Source: Streptomyces marokkonensis
GTDB taxonomy: Bacteria; Actinomycetota; Actinomycetes; Streptomycetales; Streptomycetaceae
Reading direction: 5' to 3'
Length of the DNA stretch: 64,000 bases
Assembly (NCBI RefSeq): GCF_008312835.1
Contig: NZ_VSKS01000011.1
Span: forward strand, 1-64,000
Under the pieces are notes generated by a model. That model was not told the DNA's origin, did not search any database, and saw nothing but the letters and a program-made list of their open reading frames with translations. The position numbers and the translations under genes are program-made. This document shows, one piece after another, positions 16,269 through 24,595 of this stretch. Positions within the stretch are counted from its first letter, which is position 1. The number at the start of each line of letters is the position of its first letter.

Positions 16269-17908
16269 GGAAGCCCGGGCACCGGTGCGTCGTTGGCGCC
16301 GCCCCTGATGTAGACGTCGCTGACCCAGACATCGGTGTTGCCGCTGTCGTCGTCGGTCCTGGCCCACCAGATGTTGGTCCACTCGCCCCGGGTCTCACGG
16401 CGGCCCAGGTTCTGCTGGCAGTAGAAGTAGTTGGTGCCCGCTTCGAGGGTGCCGACCTCGGTGCCGGAGGCGGTGTGGGACGTGGCGGTGCGCCAGACGT
16501 CGCAGTTGTACCTGCCGCCGCCGATGGGGTGGCAGACCGGGGCCTCCCCGGACGCGCCGTCGTCCGGGGTCTTCGCCGGGGCGCTCGCGGCGGGACCGTC
16601 GGTCGCGGCGTCGCCGGTCCCGTCCTTCCCGCCGGGCTTCTCCGTGCCGGCTCCGGGGCCCGGGAGACGGCCGGTGTCCCCGTCGCCCGCCGTGGAGAGG
16701 GAGGCCGGGGCGCCGGCGCGGGCGTCCGCCCGCCTGTCGTCCGGGGAGCCCAGTACGGCGGCCGTGACCCCGGCCGTGACGAGGACGACGATGACGGCCC
16801 CCGTGGCGAGCAGTGCGCGGCGCCTGCGGCGGGATGCCGAGGGGGTGCCCGGGGCGCCGGTGGACGGAGAGGCCGTGGACGGGGAGGCGGCGTCGGGGAC
16901 CGTGCGCCCGGCGGCATCCACGGCGCCTGATCCCGGGCCCGCGGCCTCCGGCGGCACCGCGGGGACGCCGGGCACCGTCCCGGTCCGTCCGGGTGCGGGA
17001 AGGCGCAGCGCGGCCGTCGGGGTGTCCGTGCCGGTGGCGACGGCCTTCAGGAGGTCGCACGCCTCCGCCGCCTCCGGGCGGGACTCGGGCCGCTTGTCCA
17101 GCAGCCGCCGGAGGACGGGCGCGAGCGCACCGGCCCGGGGCGACTCGGGGACCGGCTCGGTGACGATGGCGGTGAGGGTCGAGAACGTCGAGGTGCGGCG
17201 GAAGGGCGAGGCGCCCTCCACGGCCGCGTACAGCGTGGCGCCCAGGGCCCAGACGTCGGAGGCCGGCCCCGGGACGCCCCCCTGGGCGCGTTCCGGCGCC
17301 AGGTAGTCGAGGGAGCCGACGATCTCGCCGCTGCGGGTGAGCCGGGTCGCCGAGCCGTCGCCGGGGTCGTCCATGGCGGCGATGCCGAAGTCGGTGAGCA
17401 CGACCCGGCCCGAGCGGTCGAGCAGGATGTTGCCGGGCTTGACATCGCGGTGCAGCACGCCGGCCCGGTGCGCCGCGGCCAGCGCGTCCATCACCTCGGC
17501 GCCGATTCCGGCGGCCTCGCGCGGATCGAGGGTGCCGCGGTCGCGGAGCACGTCGTCCAGGGACGGTCCGTCGACGAGTTCCATGACGATCAGCGGGCGG
17601 CCGTCGGTCTCGGCGATGTCGTGGACGGCGACGACACCGCGATGGCGCACCCGGGCCGCGGCCCGCGCCTCGCGCCGCATGCGCAGTCCCAGGTCCGCCA
17701 GTTCGGGGCCGGCCGCGTCGGTGTAGGTCCGCAGTTCCTTGACCGCCACCTCGCGGCCGAGGACCTCGTCGACCGCCTTCCAGACCACGCCCATGCCGCC
17801 GCGGCCGAGCCGCGCGGTGACCCGGTAACGGCCGGCCAGCAGCCGCCCGGTTCCGTCCGCCTGTCCGTACTCCCCCGTTGACACCGCTGCCCCGTTCCGT
17901 GACGCCAC
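16259..17908 (-). CDS. Receptor-type Ser/Thr protein kinase
   Basis: A 549-residue membrane kinase. Catalytic domain at about residues 26-290: glycine loop LGRGGMGVV (34-42), Lys57 in VAVKEL, catalytic HRDVKPGN (153-160), DFG (173-175), APE (204-206). A Pro/Ser-rich linker is followed by RRRRR and one membrane helix (about 365-387), then an extracellular part of about 160 residues with four cysteines near the C-terminus (VCHPIGGG, YNCDVW, FYCQQN, GLPYC). This end is not PASTA; its GTLEAGTNYFYCQQ and NIWWARTDDDSGNTDVWVSDVYI blocks resemble a bacterial SH3-type sensor. The signal sensed is unknown. The GTG start is preceded by TAGGCT and TACGCC. Confidence 0.88.
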   Translation of the reverse strand: MASRNGAAVSTGEYGQADGTGRLLAGRYRVTARLGRGGMGVVWKAVDEVLGREVAVKELRTYTDAAGPELADLGLRMRREARAAARVRHRGVVAVHDIAETDGRPLIVMELVDGPSLDDVLRDRGTLDPREAAGIGAEVMDALAAAHRAGVLHRDVKPGNILLDRSGRVVLTDFGIAAMDDPGDGSATRLTRSGEIVGSLDYLAPERAQGGVPGPASDVWALGATLYAAVEGASPFRRTSTFSTLTAIVTEPVPESPRAGALAPVLRRLLDKRPESRPEAAEACDLLKAVATGTDTPTAALRLPAPGRTGTVPGVPAVPPEAAGPGSGAVDAAGRTVPDAASPSTASPSTGAPGTPSASRRRRRALLATGAVIVVLVTAGVTAAVLGSPDDRRADARAGAPASLSTAGDGDTGRLPGPGAGTEKPGGKDGTGDAATDGPAASAPAKTPDDGASGEAPVCHPIGGGRYNCDVWRTATSHTASGTEVGTLEAGTNYFYCQQNLGRRETRGEWTNIWWARTDDDSGNTDVWVSDVYIRGGANDAPVPGLPYC

Positions 17909-17929
17909 CGACCGTGCGTGGCGTACAGC

Positions 17930-18169
17930 CTAGGGGGAGCGGACCACCTGCGCGGCCTGGACTTCCTCGGGCACCCAGCGCAGCAGGTCGCCGGGCTGGC
18001 ATTCGAGCACCTCGCAGAGGGCGGCCAGGGTCGTGAAACGCACCGCCTTGGCGCGGCCGTTCTTGAGCACCGCCAGATTGGCCGGGGTGATGCCGACGCG
18101 TTCGGCGAGTTCGCCCACGGACATCTTCCGTCTGGCCAGCATCACGTCGATGTCGACGGCGATCGGCAT
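17930..18169 (-). CDS. YozG-type Cro/C1 helix-turn-helix regulator
   Basis: A 79-residue single-domain regulator: MSVGELAERVGITPANLAVLKNGRAKAVRFTTLAALCEVLECQPGDLL, the compact XRE form that often partners DUF2975 membrane proteins. The ATG overlaps the TGA of the upstream DUF2975 gene (TGATG), so the two are translationally coupled. The inverted repeat before the operon is the likely self-binding site. Confidence 0.85.
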   Translation of the reverse strand: MPIAVDIDVMLARRKMSVGELAERVGITPANLAVLKNGRAKAVRFTTLAALCEVLECQPGDLLRWVPEEVQAAQVVRSP

Positions 18170-18666
18170 CAGATCACCTCGGCCAGCTCGGCCCGCATCC
18201 GCGACGCCTCGACGTCGCGCGCGACGGCCTGCGCCAGCAGCATCCGCAGGACGAGGACGATGAGCGCGATGCCCAGGACCGCCAGAGCGGCCCCGCCGAC
18301 CAGGAGCACGATGCCCGGGGCCACGGCCTCGCCGGGCGCCAGGAGCGCCCCGAGCGCGAACACCAGCAGGGCCGCGGCGACGAAGGCGCCGATGACGATG
18401 TGCACGTAGCGGAAGGCGGCGTGGGAGAAGACGGTCCCCCGCCGCGCCATCGTCACCAGGCGCCAGACGCAGACGAGGACGGTCTGTGCCGCCAGCACGA
18501 CGAGGACCACGACCAGGAGGAGCGGGGTGCGCAGGTACGCGTACTCCGCGTCGAGCCCTTCCAGGTCGCCCGCCAGCAGCGGCACCATGACCGCCTGCAC
18601 CCCCAGCGAACCCGCCAGCAGCGCCACGATCACGGCGCGCAGCGCGAGCACGGTCAGTCGTCCCAT
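18169..18666 (-). CDS. DUF2975-type membrane protein
   Basis: A 165-residue protein with four predicted membrane helices at about residues 8-30, 47-69, 88-112 and 118-145. An RLVTMARRGTVFS loop lies between helices 2 and 3, as in DUF2975 proteins paired with YozG-like regulators. The ATG has an excellent AAGGAGGGG ribosome site. It forms a two-gene operon with the HTH protein whose start overlaps its stop. Function unknown; the pair may sense the membrane state. Confidence 0.8.
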   Translation of the reverse strand: MGRLTVLALRAVIVALLAGSLGVQAVMVPLLAGDLEGLDAEYAYLRTPLLLVVVLVVLAAQTVLVCVWRLVTMARRGTVFSHAAFRYVHIVIGAFVAAALLVFALGALLAPGEAVAPGIVLLVGGAALAVLGIALIVLVLRMLLAQAVARDVEASRMRAELAEVI

Positions 18667-18698
18667 CGCCCCTCCTTCACTCGAACCACGATGGGAAT

Positions 18699-18715
18699 CT
18701 ATCGAGATTCGATAG
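18699..18715. promoter_or_regulatory. Inverted repeat before the DUF2975/XRE operon
   Basis: CTATCGA and TCGATAG form a perfect 7-3-7 dyad, 33 nt upstream of the DUF2975 start. It is the natural candidate for the operator of the small HTH protein encoded by the same operon. Confidence 0.6.
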
Positions 18716-18744
18716 GTGAGGCAAATGGGCGAGTCATATCCGGG

Positions 18745-20049
18745 CTACTGGGCGGAGGCCGTCGGCCCGCCCCGCCGGGGGGAGGCGAAGCCCTCCAGGC
18801 CGGCCCGGGTCAGACCGGTGGCCCGGGCGACCTCGGAGGCGTCCAGGGCGCCGCAGTCCAGCCCCCGGAGCAGGTAGCCGGCGAGGGCCTTGGCGGTGGC
18901 CGGCTCGTCCATGACGTCGCCGCCGACGCGGCCGGCGTACCGGGCCAGCCGGGCGGCGGCCTGTTCGAAGCCCTCGCGGTAGAAGGCGAAGACGGCCGCG
19001 TACCGGGTGGGGAGGTGCCCGGGATGCATGTCCCAGCCCTGGTAGTAGGCGCGGGCGAGGGCGCGGCGGGTGAGGCCGTAGTGCAGGCGCCAGGCGTCGT
19101 GGACCTTCTCGGTGGGGCCGACGGGCAGGACGTTGGTGGAGCCGTCCGAGACGCGTACGCCGGTGCCCGCGGCGGCCACCTGCATGACGGCCTTGGCGTG
19201 ATCGGCGGCCGGGTGGTCGCTCGCCTGGTGGGCGGCGGAGACACCGAGGCACGCGCTGTAGTCGAAGGTTCCGTAGTGCAGGCCGGTGGCACGGCCGTCG
19301 GCGGCCCGGATCATACGGGCGACGGTCGCGGTGCCGTCGGCGGCGAGGATGGCCTGGCTGGTCTCGATCTGGATCTCGAAACCGATCCGGCCGGACGCGA
19401 GACCGCGCGCCTCCTCGAAGGCGTCCAGGAGCCGGACCATGGCGGTGACCTGCTCGGGATACGTGACCTTGGGCAGGGTGAGGACCAGCCCGTCGGGCAG
19501 GCTCCCGGCCTCCGTCAGGCCGGTGAGGAAGATGTCGAGGGTGCGGATGCCCCGGTCGCGCACGGCGGCTTCCATGCATTTCATGCGGATGCCCGTGTAC
19601 GGGGCCGCGGCGCCTGCCGCGTACGCCTCGGCGACGAGCCGTGCCGCGCGGGCCGCGGCGGCGTCCTCCTCGGCGTCGGAACGGTCGCCGTAGCCGTCCT
19701 CGAAGTCGACGCGCAGGTCCTCGACCGGTTCGCGTTCCAGTTTGGCGCGGACGCGGCCGTACACGTCCTCGGCCAGTGTGCCGTCCAGACCGAGGACGGC
19801 GGCGAAGGACGCGGCGTCCGGGGCGTGCTCGTCGAGTGCGGCGAGGGCCTGGTCGCCCCAGGTGCGCAGGGTGTCGGCGGCGAAGACGTCGGCGGGGACG
19901 TAGACGGTGTGGACGGGCTGGCGGGTGCCGGGGTCTCCGGGGTAGCGGCGCTCCAGTTCGGCGTCGACCGGCGCGAGACGGGCCCCGATCTCCTCGGTGA
20001 CGGCGTCCGCCAGACTCGTCACCACCCGCTCCTGCTGCCCCTGACCCAT
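18745..20049 (-). CDS. HpcH/HpaI aldolase / citrate lyase-like protein
   Basis: A 434-residue TIM-barrel protein. RVDFEDGYGDRSDAEED near residue 130 holds acidic metal-site residues; GIRMKCME, LVLTLPKVTYPEQVTAMVRLLDAFE and IGFEIQIETSQAIL follow the citrate lyase beta-like order (Arg, Lys, Glu ligands). It is longer than the standard 290-residue lyase and matches the actinobacterial aldolase family I recall as DUF6986. Such enzymes cleave or form C-C bonds of acyl-CoA or oxo-acids; the substrate is unknown. The ATG at 20049 follows GGGAGAG. A perfect inverted repeat (ACGAAAT-N4-ATTTCGT) lies about 27 nt upstream, suggesting repression. Confidence 0.75.
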   Translation of the reverse strand: MGQGQQERVVTSLADAVTEEIGARLAPVDAELERRYPGDPGTRQPVHTVYVPADVFAADTLRTWGDQALAALDEHAPDAASFAAVLGLDGTLAEDVYGRVRAKLEREPVEDLRVDFEDGYGDRSDAEEDAAAARAARLVAEAYAAGAAAPYTGIRMKCMEAAVRDRGIRTLDIFLTGLTEAGSLPDGLVLTLPKVTYPEQVTAMVRLLDAFEEARGLASGRIGFEIQIETSQAILAADGTATVARMIRAADGRATGLHYGTFDYSACLGVSAAHQASDHPAADHAKAVMQVAAAGTGVRVSDGSTNVLPVGPTEKVHDAWRLHYGLTRRALARAYYQGWDMHPGHLPTRYAAVFAFYREGFEQAAARLARYAGRVGGDVMDEPATAKALAGYLLRGLDCGALDASEVARATGLTRAGLEGFASPRRGGPTASAQ

Positions 20050-20075
20050 TCCGCACTCTCCCGCACTTCCGCGAT

Positions 20076-20093
20076 ACGAAATCAACATTTCGT
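20076..20093. promoter_or_regulatory. Inverted repeat upstream of the aldolase gene
   Basis: ACGAAAT (20076-20082) and ATTTCGT (20087-20093) form a perfect 7-4-7 dyad, of the type bound by IclR- or GntR-like regulators. No regulator gene lies next to it. Confidence 0.55.
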
Positions 20094-20183
20094 GCAACGA
20101 CGCTATCCGGCGGCTTCCGGCCGGTCAACACTGTCGAGTCGACACCTTCGCGGTGCGGGCGCGGTGCCGGCCCGGTGACACGT

Positions 20184-20220
20184 CGAGGCCCCCGCGACCG
20201 GCGCGGTCGCGGGGGCCTCG
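20184..20220 (-). terminator. Strong hairpin terminator after etfA
   Basis: Arms 20184-20200 and 20204-20220 pair perfectly for 17 bp around a 3-nt loop, 18 nt past the etfA stop. Confidence 0.8.
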
Positions 20221-20237
20221 GACAAGCCGGGGGGTGA

Positions 20238-21200
20238 TCAGCCCTTGCGGGTCTTGATCTCCTCGGTCAGCTGCGGGACGACGTCGAACAGGTCGCCGAC
20301 GACGCCGTAGTCGACCAGGTCGAAGATCGGGGCCTCGGCGTCCTTGTTGACGGCCACGATGGTCTTCGAGGTCTGCATACCGGCCCGGTGCTGGATCGCG
20401 CCGGAGATGCCGGAGGCGATGTACAGCTGCGGCGAGACCGACTTGCCGGTCTGGCCGACCTGGTTGGTGTGCGGGTACCAGCCGGCGTCGACGGCGGCAC
20501 GCGAGGCACCGACGGCCGCGCCGAGCGAGTCGGCGAGCGCCTCGATGATCGCGAAGTTCTCCGCGCCGTTGACACCACGGCCGCCGGAGACGACGATCGC
20601 GGCCTCGGTCAGCTCCGGACGGCCGGTCGACTGACGCGGCGTACGGCCGGTGACCTTGGTGCCGGTCGCCGCGGCGGAGAAGGTCACCGACAGGGCCTCG
20701 ACGCTGCCTGCGGCCGGGGCGGCCTCGACGGCGGCCGAGTTCGGCTTCACCGTGATGACCGGGGTGCCCTTGGAGACACGGGACTTGGTGGTGTAGGAGG
20801 CGGCGAACACCGACTGCGTGGCCACCGGGCCCTCGTCGCCGGCCTCCAGGTCGACGGCGTCGGTGATGATGCCGGAGCCGATGCGCAGCGCCAGACGCGC
20901 GGCGATCTCCTTGCCCTCGGCGGAGGAGGGCACCAGAACGGCGGCCGGGGACACGGCCTCGTGGGCGGCCTGGAGGGCGTCCACCTTGGGCACGACGAGG
21001 TAGTCGGCGTACTCGGCGGCCTCGTGGGTGAGGACCTTCACCGCGCCGTGCTCGGCGAGCGTGGCGGCGGTGTCGGCGGCGCCGTTGCCCAGCGCGACGG
21101 CGACGGGTTCGCCGATGCGTCGGGCCAGGGTCAGCAGCTCCAGGGTCGGCTTGCGGACGGCACCGTCCACGTGGTCGACGTAGACGAGAACTTCAGCCAT
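20238..21200 (-). CDS. etfA: Electron transfer flavoprotein alpha subunit
   Basis: A 320-residue protein. The C-terminal FAD-binding signature is clear: [95 protein letters not shown] precedes it. The N-terminal half has the ETF fold ([20 protein letters not shown]). With EtfB it carries electrons from acyl-CoA dehydrogenases to the quinone pool in fatty- and amino-acid breakdown. It follows etfB by 90 bp in the same operon and ends at a strong terminator. Confidence 0.96.
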   Translation of the reverse strand: MAEVLVYVDHVDGAVRKPTLELLTLARRIGEPVAVALGNGAADTAATLAEHGAVKVLTHEAAEYADYLVVPKVDALQAAHEAVSPAAVLVPSSAEGKEIAARLALRIGSGIITDAVDLEAGDEGPVATQSVFAASYTTKSRVSKGTPVITVKPNSAAVEAAPAAGSVEALSVTFSAAATGTKVTGRTPRQSTGRPELTEAAIVVSGGRGVNGAENFAIIEALADSLGAAVGASRAAVDAGWYPHTNQVGQTGKSVSPQLYIASGISGAIQHRAGMQTSKTIVAVNKDAEAPIFDLVDYGVVGDLFDVVPQLTEEIKTRKG

Positions 21201-21260
21201 GGGACTTCTTCTCTCCTGCTTGCGAAGTGTGAGGGGGCGGAACGCGAGGTGAGCCTCGGC

Positions 21261-21318
21261 TCGGACGAACTTCCGGCTCGCGAGGCTGTGTCAGACGAAC
21301 TTCCGCTCCGCGAGGAAG
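21261..21318. repeat. 30-bp imperfect tandem duplication at the etfB stop
   Basis: The sequence GACGAACTTCCG and its flanks occur twice, at 21261-21288 and 21291-21318, exactly 30 bp apart with four or five mismatches. The second copy encodes the end of EtfB (AERKFV); the first lies just beyond its stop codon. Confidence 0.55.
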
Positions 21319-22079
21319 GCGGCGAGCTGCTTGCCGCCCTCGCCCTCGTCCTTGACGATCGTGCCCGCGGTGCGGGCCGGACGCTCGGCCGCGGCGTCGA
21401 CCGCGGTCCAGGCGTTGTCCAGACCGACCTCGTCCTCGTCGATGTCGAGGTCGGACAGGTCCCAGGACTGAACCGGCTTCTTCTTCGCCGCCATGATGCC
21501 CTTGAAGGACGGGTAACGGGCCTCGCCCGACTGGTCGGTGACCGACACGACCGCGGGGAGGGAGGCCTCGAGCTGCTCGGAGGCGGCGTCGCCGTCACGG
21601 CGGCCCTTGACCGTGCCGTCCTCGACGGACACCTCGGACAGCAGGGTCACCTGCGGCACGCCCAGACGCTCCGCGAGCAGCGCCGGCACGACGCCCATGG
21701 TGCCGTCGGTGGAGGCCATGCCGGAGATGACCAGGTCGTAGCCGGCCTTCTCGACCGCCTTGGCCAGGACCAGGGAGGTGCCGATGGCGTCGGTGCCGTG
21801 CAGGTCGTCGTCCTCGACGTGGATGGCCTTGTCGGCGCCCATGGACAGCGCCTTGCGCAGCGCGTCCTTGGCGTCCTCGGGGCCCACCGTCAGCACGGTG
21901 ATCTCCACGTCGTCGTCGGAGTTCTCCGAGATCTGCAGCGCCTGTTCGACCGCGTACTCGTCCAGCTCGGAGAGCAGACCGTCCACATCGTCACGGTCGA
22001 CGGTCAGGTCATCGGCGAAGTGCCGGTCGCCAGTGGCGTCGGGCACGTACTTCACAGTGACAACGATCCTCAAGCTCAC
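21291..22079 (-). CDS. etfB: Electron transfer flavoprotein beta subunit
   Basis: A 262-residue protein with the ETF-beta pattern: VTVKYVPDATGDRHF at the start, EYAVEQALQI, the AMP-site region VLTVGPEDAKDALRKALSMGADKAIHV, and VISGMASTDGTMGVVPALLAERLGVPQVTL. It is the partner of EtfA, immediately downstream. The GTG at 22079 follows AGGAG. The leader region has several dyads (22110-22129, 22187-22198, 22222-22229), consistent with control by fatty-acid-type regulators. Confidence 0.96.
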   Translation of the reverse strand: MSLRIVVTVKYVPDATGDRHFADDLTVDRDDVDGLLSELDEYAVEQALQISENSDDDVEITVLTVGPEDAKDALRKALSMGADKAIHVEDDDLHGTDAIGTSLVLAKAVEKAGYDLVISGMASTDGTMGVVPALLAERLGVPQVTLLSEVSVEDGTVKGRRDGDAASEQLEASLPAVVSVTDQSGEARYPSFKGIMAAKKKPVQSWDLSDLDIDEDEVGLDNAWTAVDAAAERPARTAGTIVKDEGEGGKQLAAFLAERKFV

Positions 22080-22109
22080 GCCGGCTCTCCTACTGCATCG
22101 TCATTTCTG

Positions 22110-22129
22110 GCTGCCTGCCTGCAGGCAGC
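22110..22129. promoter_or_regulatory. Perfect dyad in the etfB leader
   Basis: GCTGCCTGC (22110-22118) and GCAGGCAGC (22121-22129) pair perfectly with only 2 nt between. It can act as a protein site or as an mRNA hairpin, about 30 nt before the etfB start. Confidence 0.45.
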
Positions 22130-22186
22130 ATAGGCGCCTGAAGCGGGCGATCCCGGTCGGGGCGACCCACGCTCCGAACGAAATAT

Positions 22187-22229
22187 TACTCGTCAGTACA
22201 CCCAGTTCCTTCCCGCTAAGCAAGCGCTT
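22187..22229. promoter_or_regulatory. Candidate operators upstream of etfB-etfA
   Basis: TACT-N4-AGTA (22187-22198) and a perfect AAGCGCTT palindrome within CAAGCGCTTTG (22221-22231) lie about 110-150 bp upstream of etfB. AAGCGCTT-centred motifs are common before acyl-CoA metabolism genes in streptomycetes. Assignment to a particular regulator is inference. Confidence 0.4.
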
Positions 22230-22296
22230 TGAACTGTGACCTTCGCAACGCAGCGTAACCGGAACTCGACGGGTCCGCGACCAGGAAGGACCCCGG

Positions 22297-22806
22297 TCAG
22301 TCGCGCAGACCGTTGAAGCGTCCCTGGTGGTAGAGGAGCGGACGGCCGTGTCCGGTCGGGTCGCCCAGCAGGACCTCGGCGACCACGATCCGGTGGTCGC
22401 CCGCGGGCACCCGCGCCACCACCTTGCACACCATCCAGGCGGGCACGTCGTCCAGTACGGGAACCCCCTCGGGCCCATCCTGCCAGGCGGTGGCCGGGCC
22501 GAAGCGGTCCGCGCCGCTGCGCGCGAAGGTCGCCGCCAGTGCCTGCTGGTGCTCTCCGAGGACGTGCACGCCGACGTGGTCGCTCGTCGCGATCACGGGC
22601 CAGCTGGAACCGCCCGTGCCGACCCCGAAGGACAGCATCGGGGGCTCGGCGGAGACGGAGGCGAGCGAGGTGGCGGTGAAGCCGACCGGGCCCCGGCTGC
22701 CGCGCGCCGTGATCACCGCGACGCCCGCGGCATGCCTGCGGAAGACGGAGCGCAACAGGTCGGGCGAGGCGGGCCGGGCGGTGCCGAGGTCGGACGGGGC
22801 CGTCAT
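22297..22806 (-). CDS. Flavin reductase-like FMN-binding protein
   Basis: A 169-residue split-barrel flavoprotein: DLLRSVFRRHAAGVAVITARGSRGPVGFTATSLASVSAEPPMLSFGV near the N-terminus is the flavin reductase signature, ending with the GDHRIVVAEVLLG and PLLYHQGRF strands. Such proteins reduce FMN or FAD with NAD(P)H and often feed a two-component monooxygenase, but no such partner is adjacent. The ATG at 22806 has GAAGGA 8 nt upstream, which decides against the upstream in-frame start at 22854. Confidence 0.87.
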   Translation of the reverse strand: MTAPSDLGTARPASPDLLRSVFRRHAAGVAVITARGSRGPVGFTATSLASVSAEPPMLSFGVGTGGSSWPVIATSDHVGVHVLGEHQQALAATFARSGADRFGPATAWQDGPEGVPVLDDVPAWMVCKVVARVPAGDHRIVVAEVLLGDPTGHGRPLLYHQGRFNGLRD

Positions 22807-23020
22807 GAAACTGTCCTTCTGCGAGAGGTGACGAGCGGGTTCGCGGCTGCTCACCGGCCCGGTCGGCGCACGCGCGCGGCGCGGGCGGCCGCCGGGCGGC
22901 CGGGTACCCGCCGGAGGCGAAGGAGTTCCGAAGACATGGAGTCAGGCTGACGACGGGTGGCATGCACAGTCAAGTCGGTCCCGTGATGTGGGAGATGCCT
23001 CACCGCGGTCCCGGCGGCCC

Positions 23021-23362
23021 TCACAGCACCTCCCCGAGGGCGGCGATCACGTCCGCCTTGCGCGGCTGTCCGGTCGCGCGCCGCACGATCCGTCCGGCCG
23101 CGTCGAGGACCAGCACCGTCGGGGTTCTGACGATCTCGAGCCGGCGTACGAGGTCCAGACGGGCCTCGGCGTCGATCTCGACATGCGCCACGCCGGGCAC
23201 CAGGCGGGCCACCTCGCCGAGCACCCGCCGGGTCGCCCGGCAGGGCGCGCAGAAGGCGCTGGAGAACTGCAGGAGGGTGGCCCGCTCCCCCAGTTCGGCC
23301 TCCAGCCCCGCCCACGGCGCCTTCGCCCCGGACTCTGCCAATCCGTCCCGATCCCGCACTCG
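23021..23362 (-). CDS. Thioredoxin family protein
   Basis: A 113-residue thioredoxin-fold protein with the redox site FSSAFCAPCRATRRVL and the cis-proline region IVRTPTVLVLDAAGRIVRRATGQPRKADVIAAL. The two cysteines are separated by Ala-Pro rather than Gly-Pro. Streptomyces relatives I recall carry an N-terminal membrane anchor; none is encoded here, and the sequence upstream is not hydrophobic, so the protein may be cytosolic or shortened. The GTG at 23362 was preferred because GGGAGAGG precedes it; GTG at 23389 is an alternative. Confidence 0.75.
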   Translation of the reverse strand, partial: RVRDRDGLAESGAKAPWAGLEAELGERATLLQFSSAFCAPCRATRRVLGEVARLVPGVAHVEIDAEARLDLVRRLEIVRTPTVLVLDAAGRIVRRATGQPRKADVIAALGEVL

Positions 23363-23612
23363 ACCTCTCCCGCCACGGTCCGCCGTCACCTGCCCCAAGC
23401 GTCCCGGCGGCCCCGGAAATTCCCCGGCGTCCGGGCAAAGACCGAGGTGGATCAGGGGGCGACGTGACAAGAATCTCGCCGCCGACGGGCGTCAGGGCTG
23501 GTTCACCGGCCGTTCTTCGGGCACCATCTGCGACAAGCCGTAAAACCTACGGCTGCGTAACTTCGACTGGGAGCCTCCACCCAGACAGAGAAGGAAGGGT
23601 TCCTATCCGCCC

Positions 23613-24341
23613 ATGGCAGAACTCGTCTACCGGCCCGTCGTCGGCTTCGCCCGCACCCTGTTCAAGGCGTGGGACCTCAAGATCGACTGCCAGGGTTCGG
23701 AGAACATCCCGCGCTCGGGCGGCGCCGTGCTGGTGAGCAACCACATCAGCTACCTGGACTTCGTCTTCAACGGCCTGGCGGCGCTCCCCCAGAAGCGGCT
23801 CGTACGGTTCATGGCGAAGGAGTCGGTCTTCCGGCACCGCGTCTCCGGTCCGCTGATGCGCGGTATGAAGCACATCCCGGTGGACCGCGAGCGGGGCGAG
23901 GCGGCCTACGAGCACGCGCTGCGGTCGCTGCGGTCGGGGGAGATCGTGGGTGTCTTCCCGGAGGCGACGATCTCGCAGTCGTTCACGCTGAAGAGCTTCA
24001 AGTCGGGGGCCGCGCGCATGGCGCAGGAAGCGGGCGTGCCGCTGATCCCGATGGCGGTGTGGGGCACGCAGCGGCTGTGGACCAAGGGCCACCCGCGCAA
24101 CTTCAAGCGCAGCCACACGCCCATCACCCTCCGGGTGGGCGAGGCGATCGAGGCGTCCAGGGACAAGTACGCCGGTGCGATCACCCGTCAGCTGCGCGAG
24201 CGCGTGCAGGAGCTGCTGGAGGCGGCGCAGCGGGCGTACCCGGTGCGGCCCAAGGGCCCGGACGACACGTGGTGGATGCCCGCCCACCTCGGCGGCACGG
24301 CCCCGACCCCGGAACAGGTCCGCCAGGCCGAGGCGCTCTGA
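23613..24341 (+). CDS. Lysophospholipid acyltransferase, PlsC family
   Basis: A 242-residue acyltransferase. Motif I is NHISYLD (the catalytic His and Asp), motif II lies around RFMAKESVFRHRVSGPLMR, and motif III is GVFPEATIS, a variant of the usual FPEGTRS in which Ala-Thr replaces Gly-Thr; motif IV is VPLIPMAVWG. It transfers an acyl chain to 1-acylglycerol-3-phosphate or a related acceptor at the membrane. The ATG follows AAGGAAGG by a longer than usual distance. The gene stands alone. Confidence 0.87.
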   Translation: MAELVYRPVVGFARTLFKAWDLKIDCQGSENIPRSGGAVLVSNHISYLDFVFNGLAALPQKRLVRFMAKESVFRHRVSGPLMRGMKHIPVDRERGEAAYEHALRSLRSGEIVGVFPEATISQSFTLKSFKSGAARMAQEAGVPLIPMAVWGTQRLWTKGHPRNFKRSHTPITLRVGEAIEASRDKYAGAITRQLRERVQELLEAAQRAYPVRPKGPDDTWWMPAHLGGTAPTPEQVRQAEAL

Positions 24342-24595
24342 CACCTCGCCGGGTTGCGCCTGCCCGGGGGCTCGGGCTTCGTCCGCGGCGCGGCCGGCCG
24401 GCATCCGGGCGATACCGGGCTCCATGCCGTCGGGGACGTCCGCCCGCCCCGGTGCGGCCGCGTCGGCACCCGCGCACGGCCCGGAAGCGGGCTCGGGCCG
24501 GCGAGCCGTAGGGCGCCGTACGTCCCGTCCGTCCGCTCCCGCTCCGTCACCCCCCGTCACGCGTGGCGGGCAGACCGGCGATCGTCCGGGGCCGC

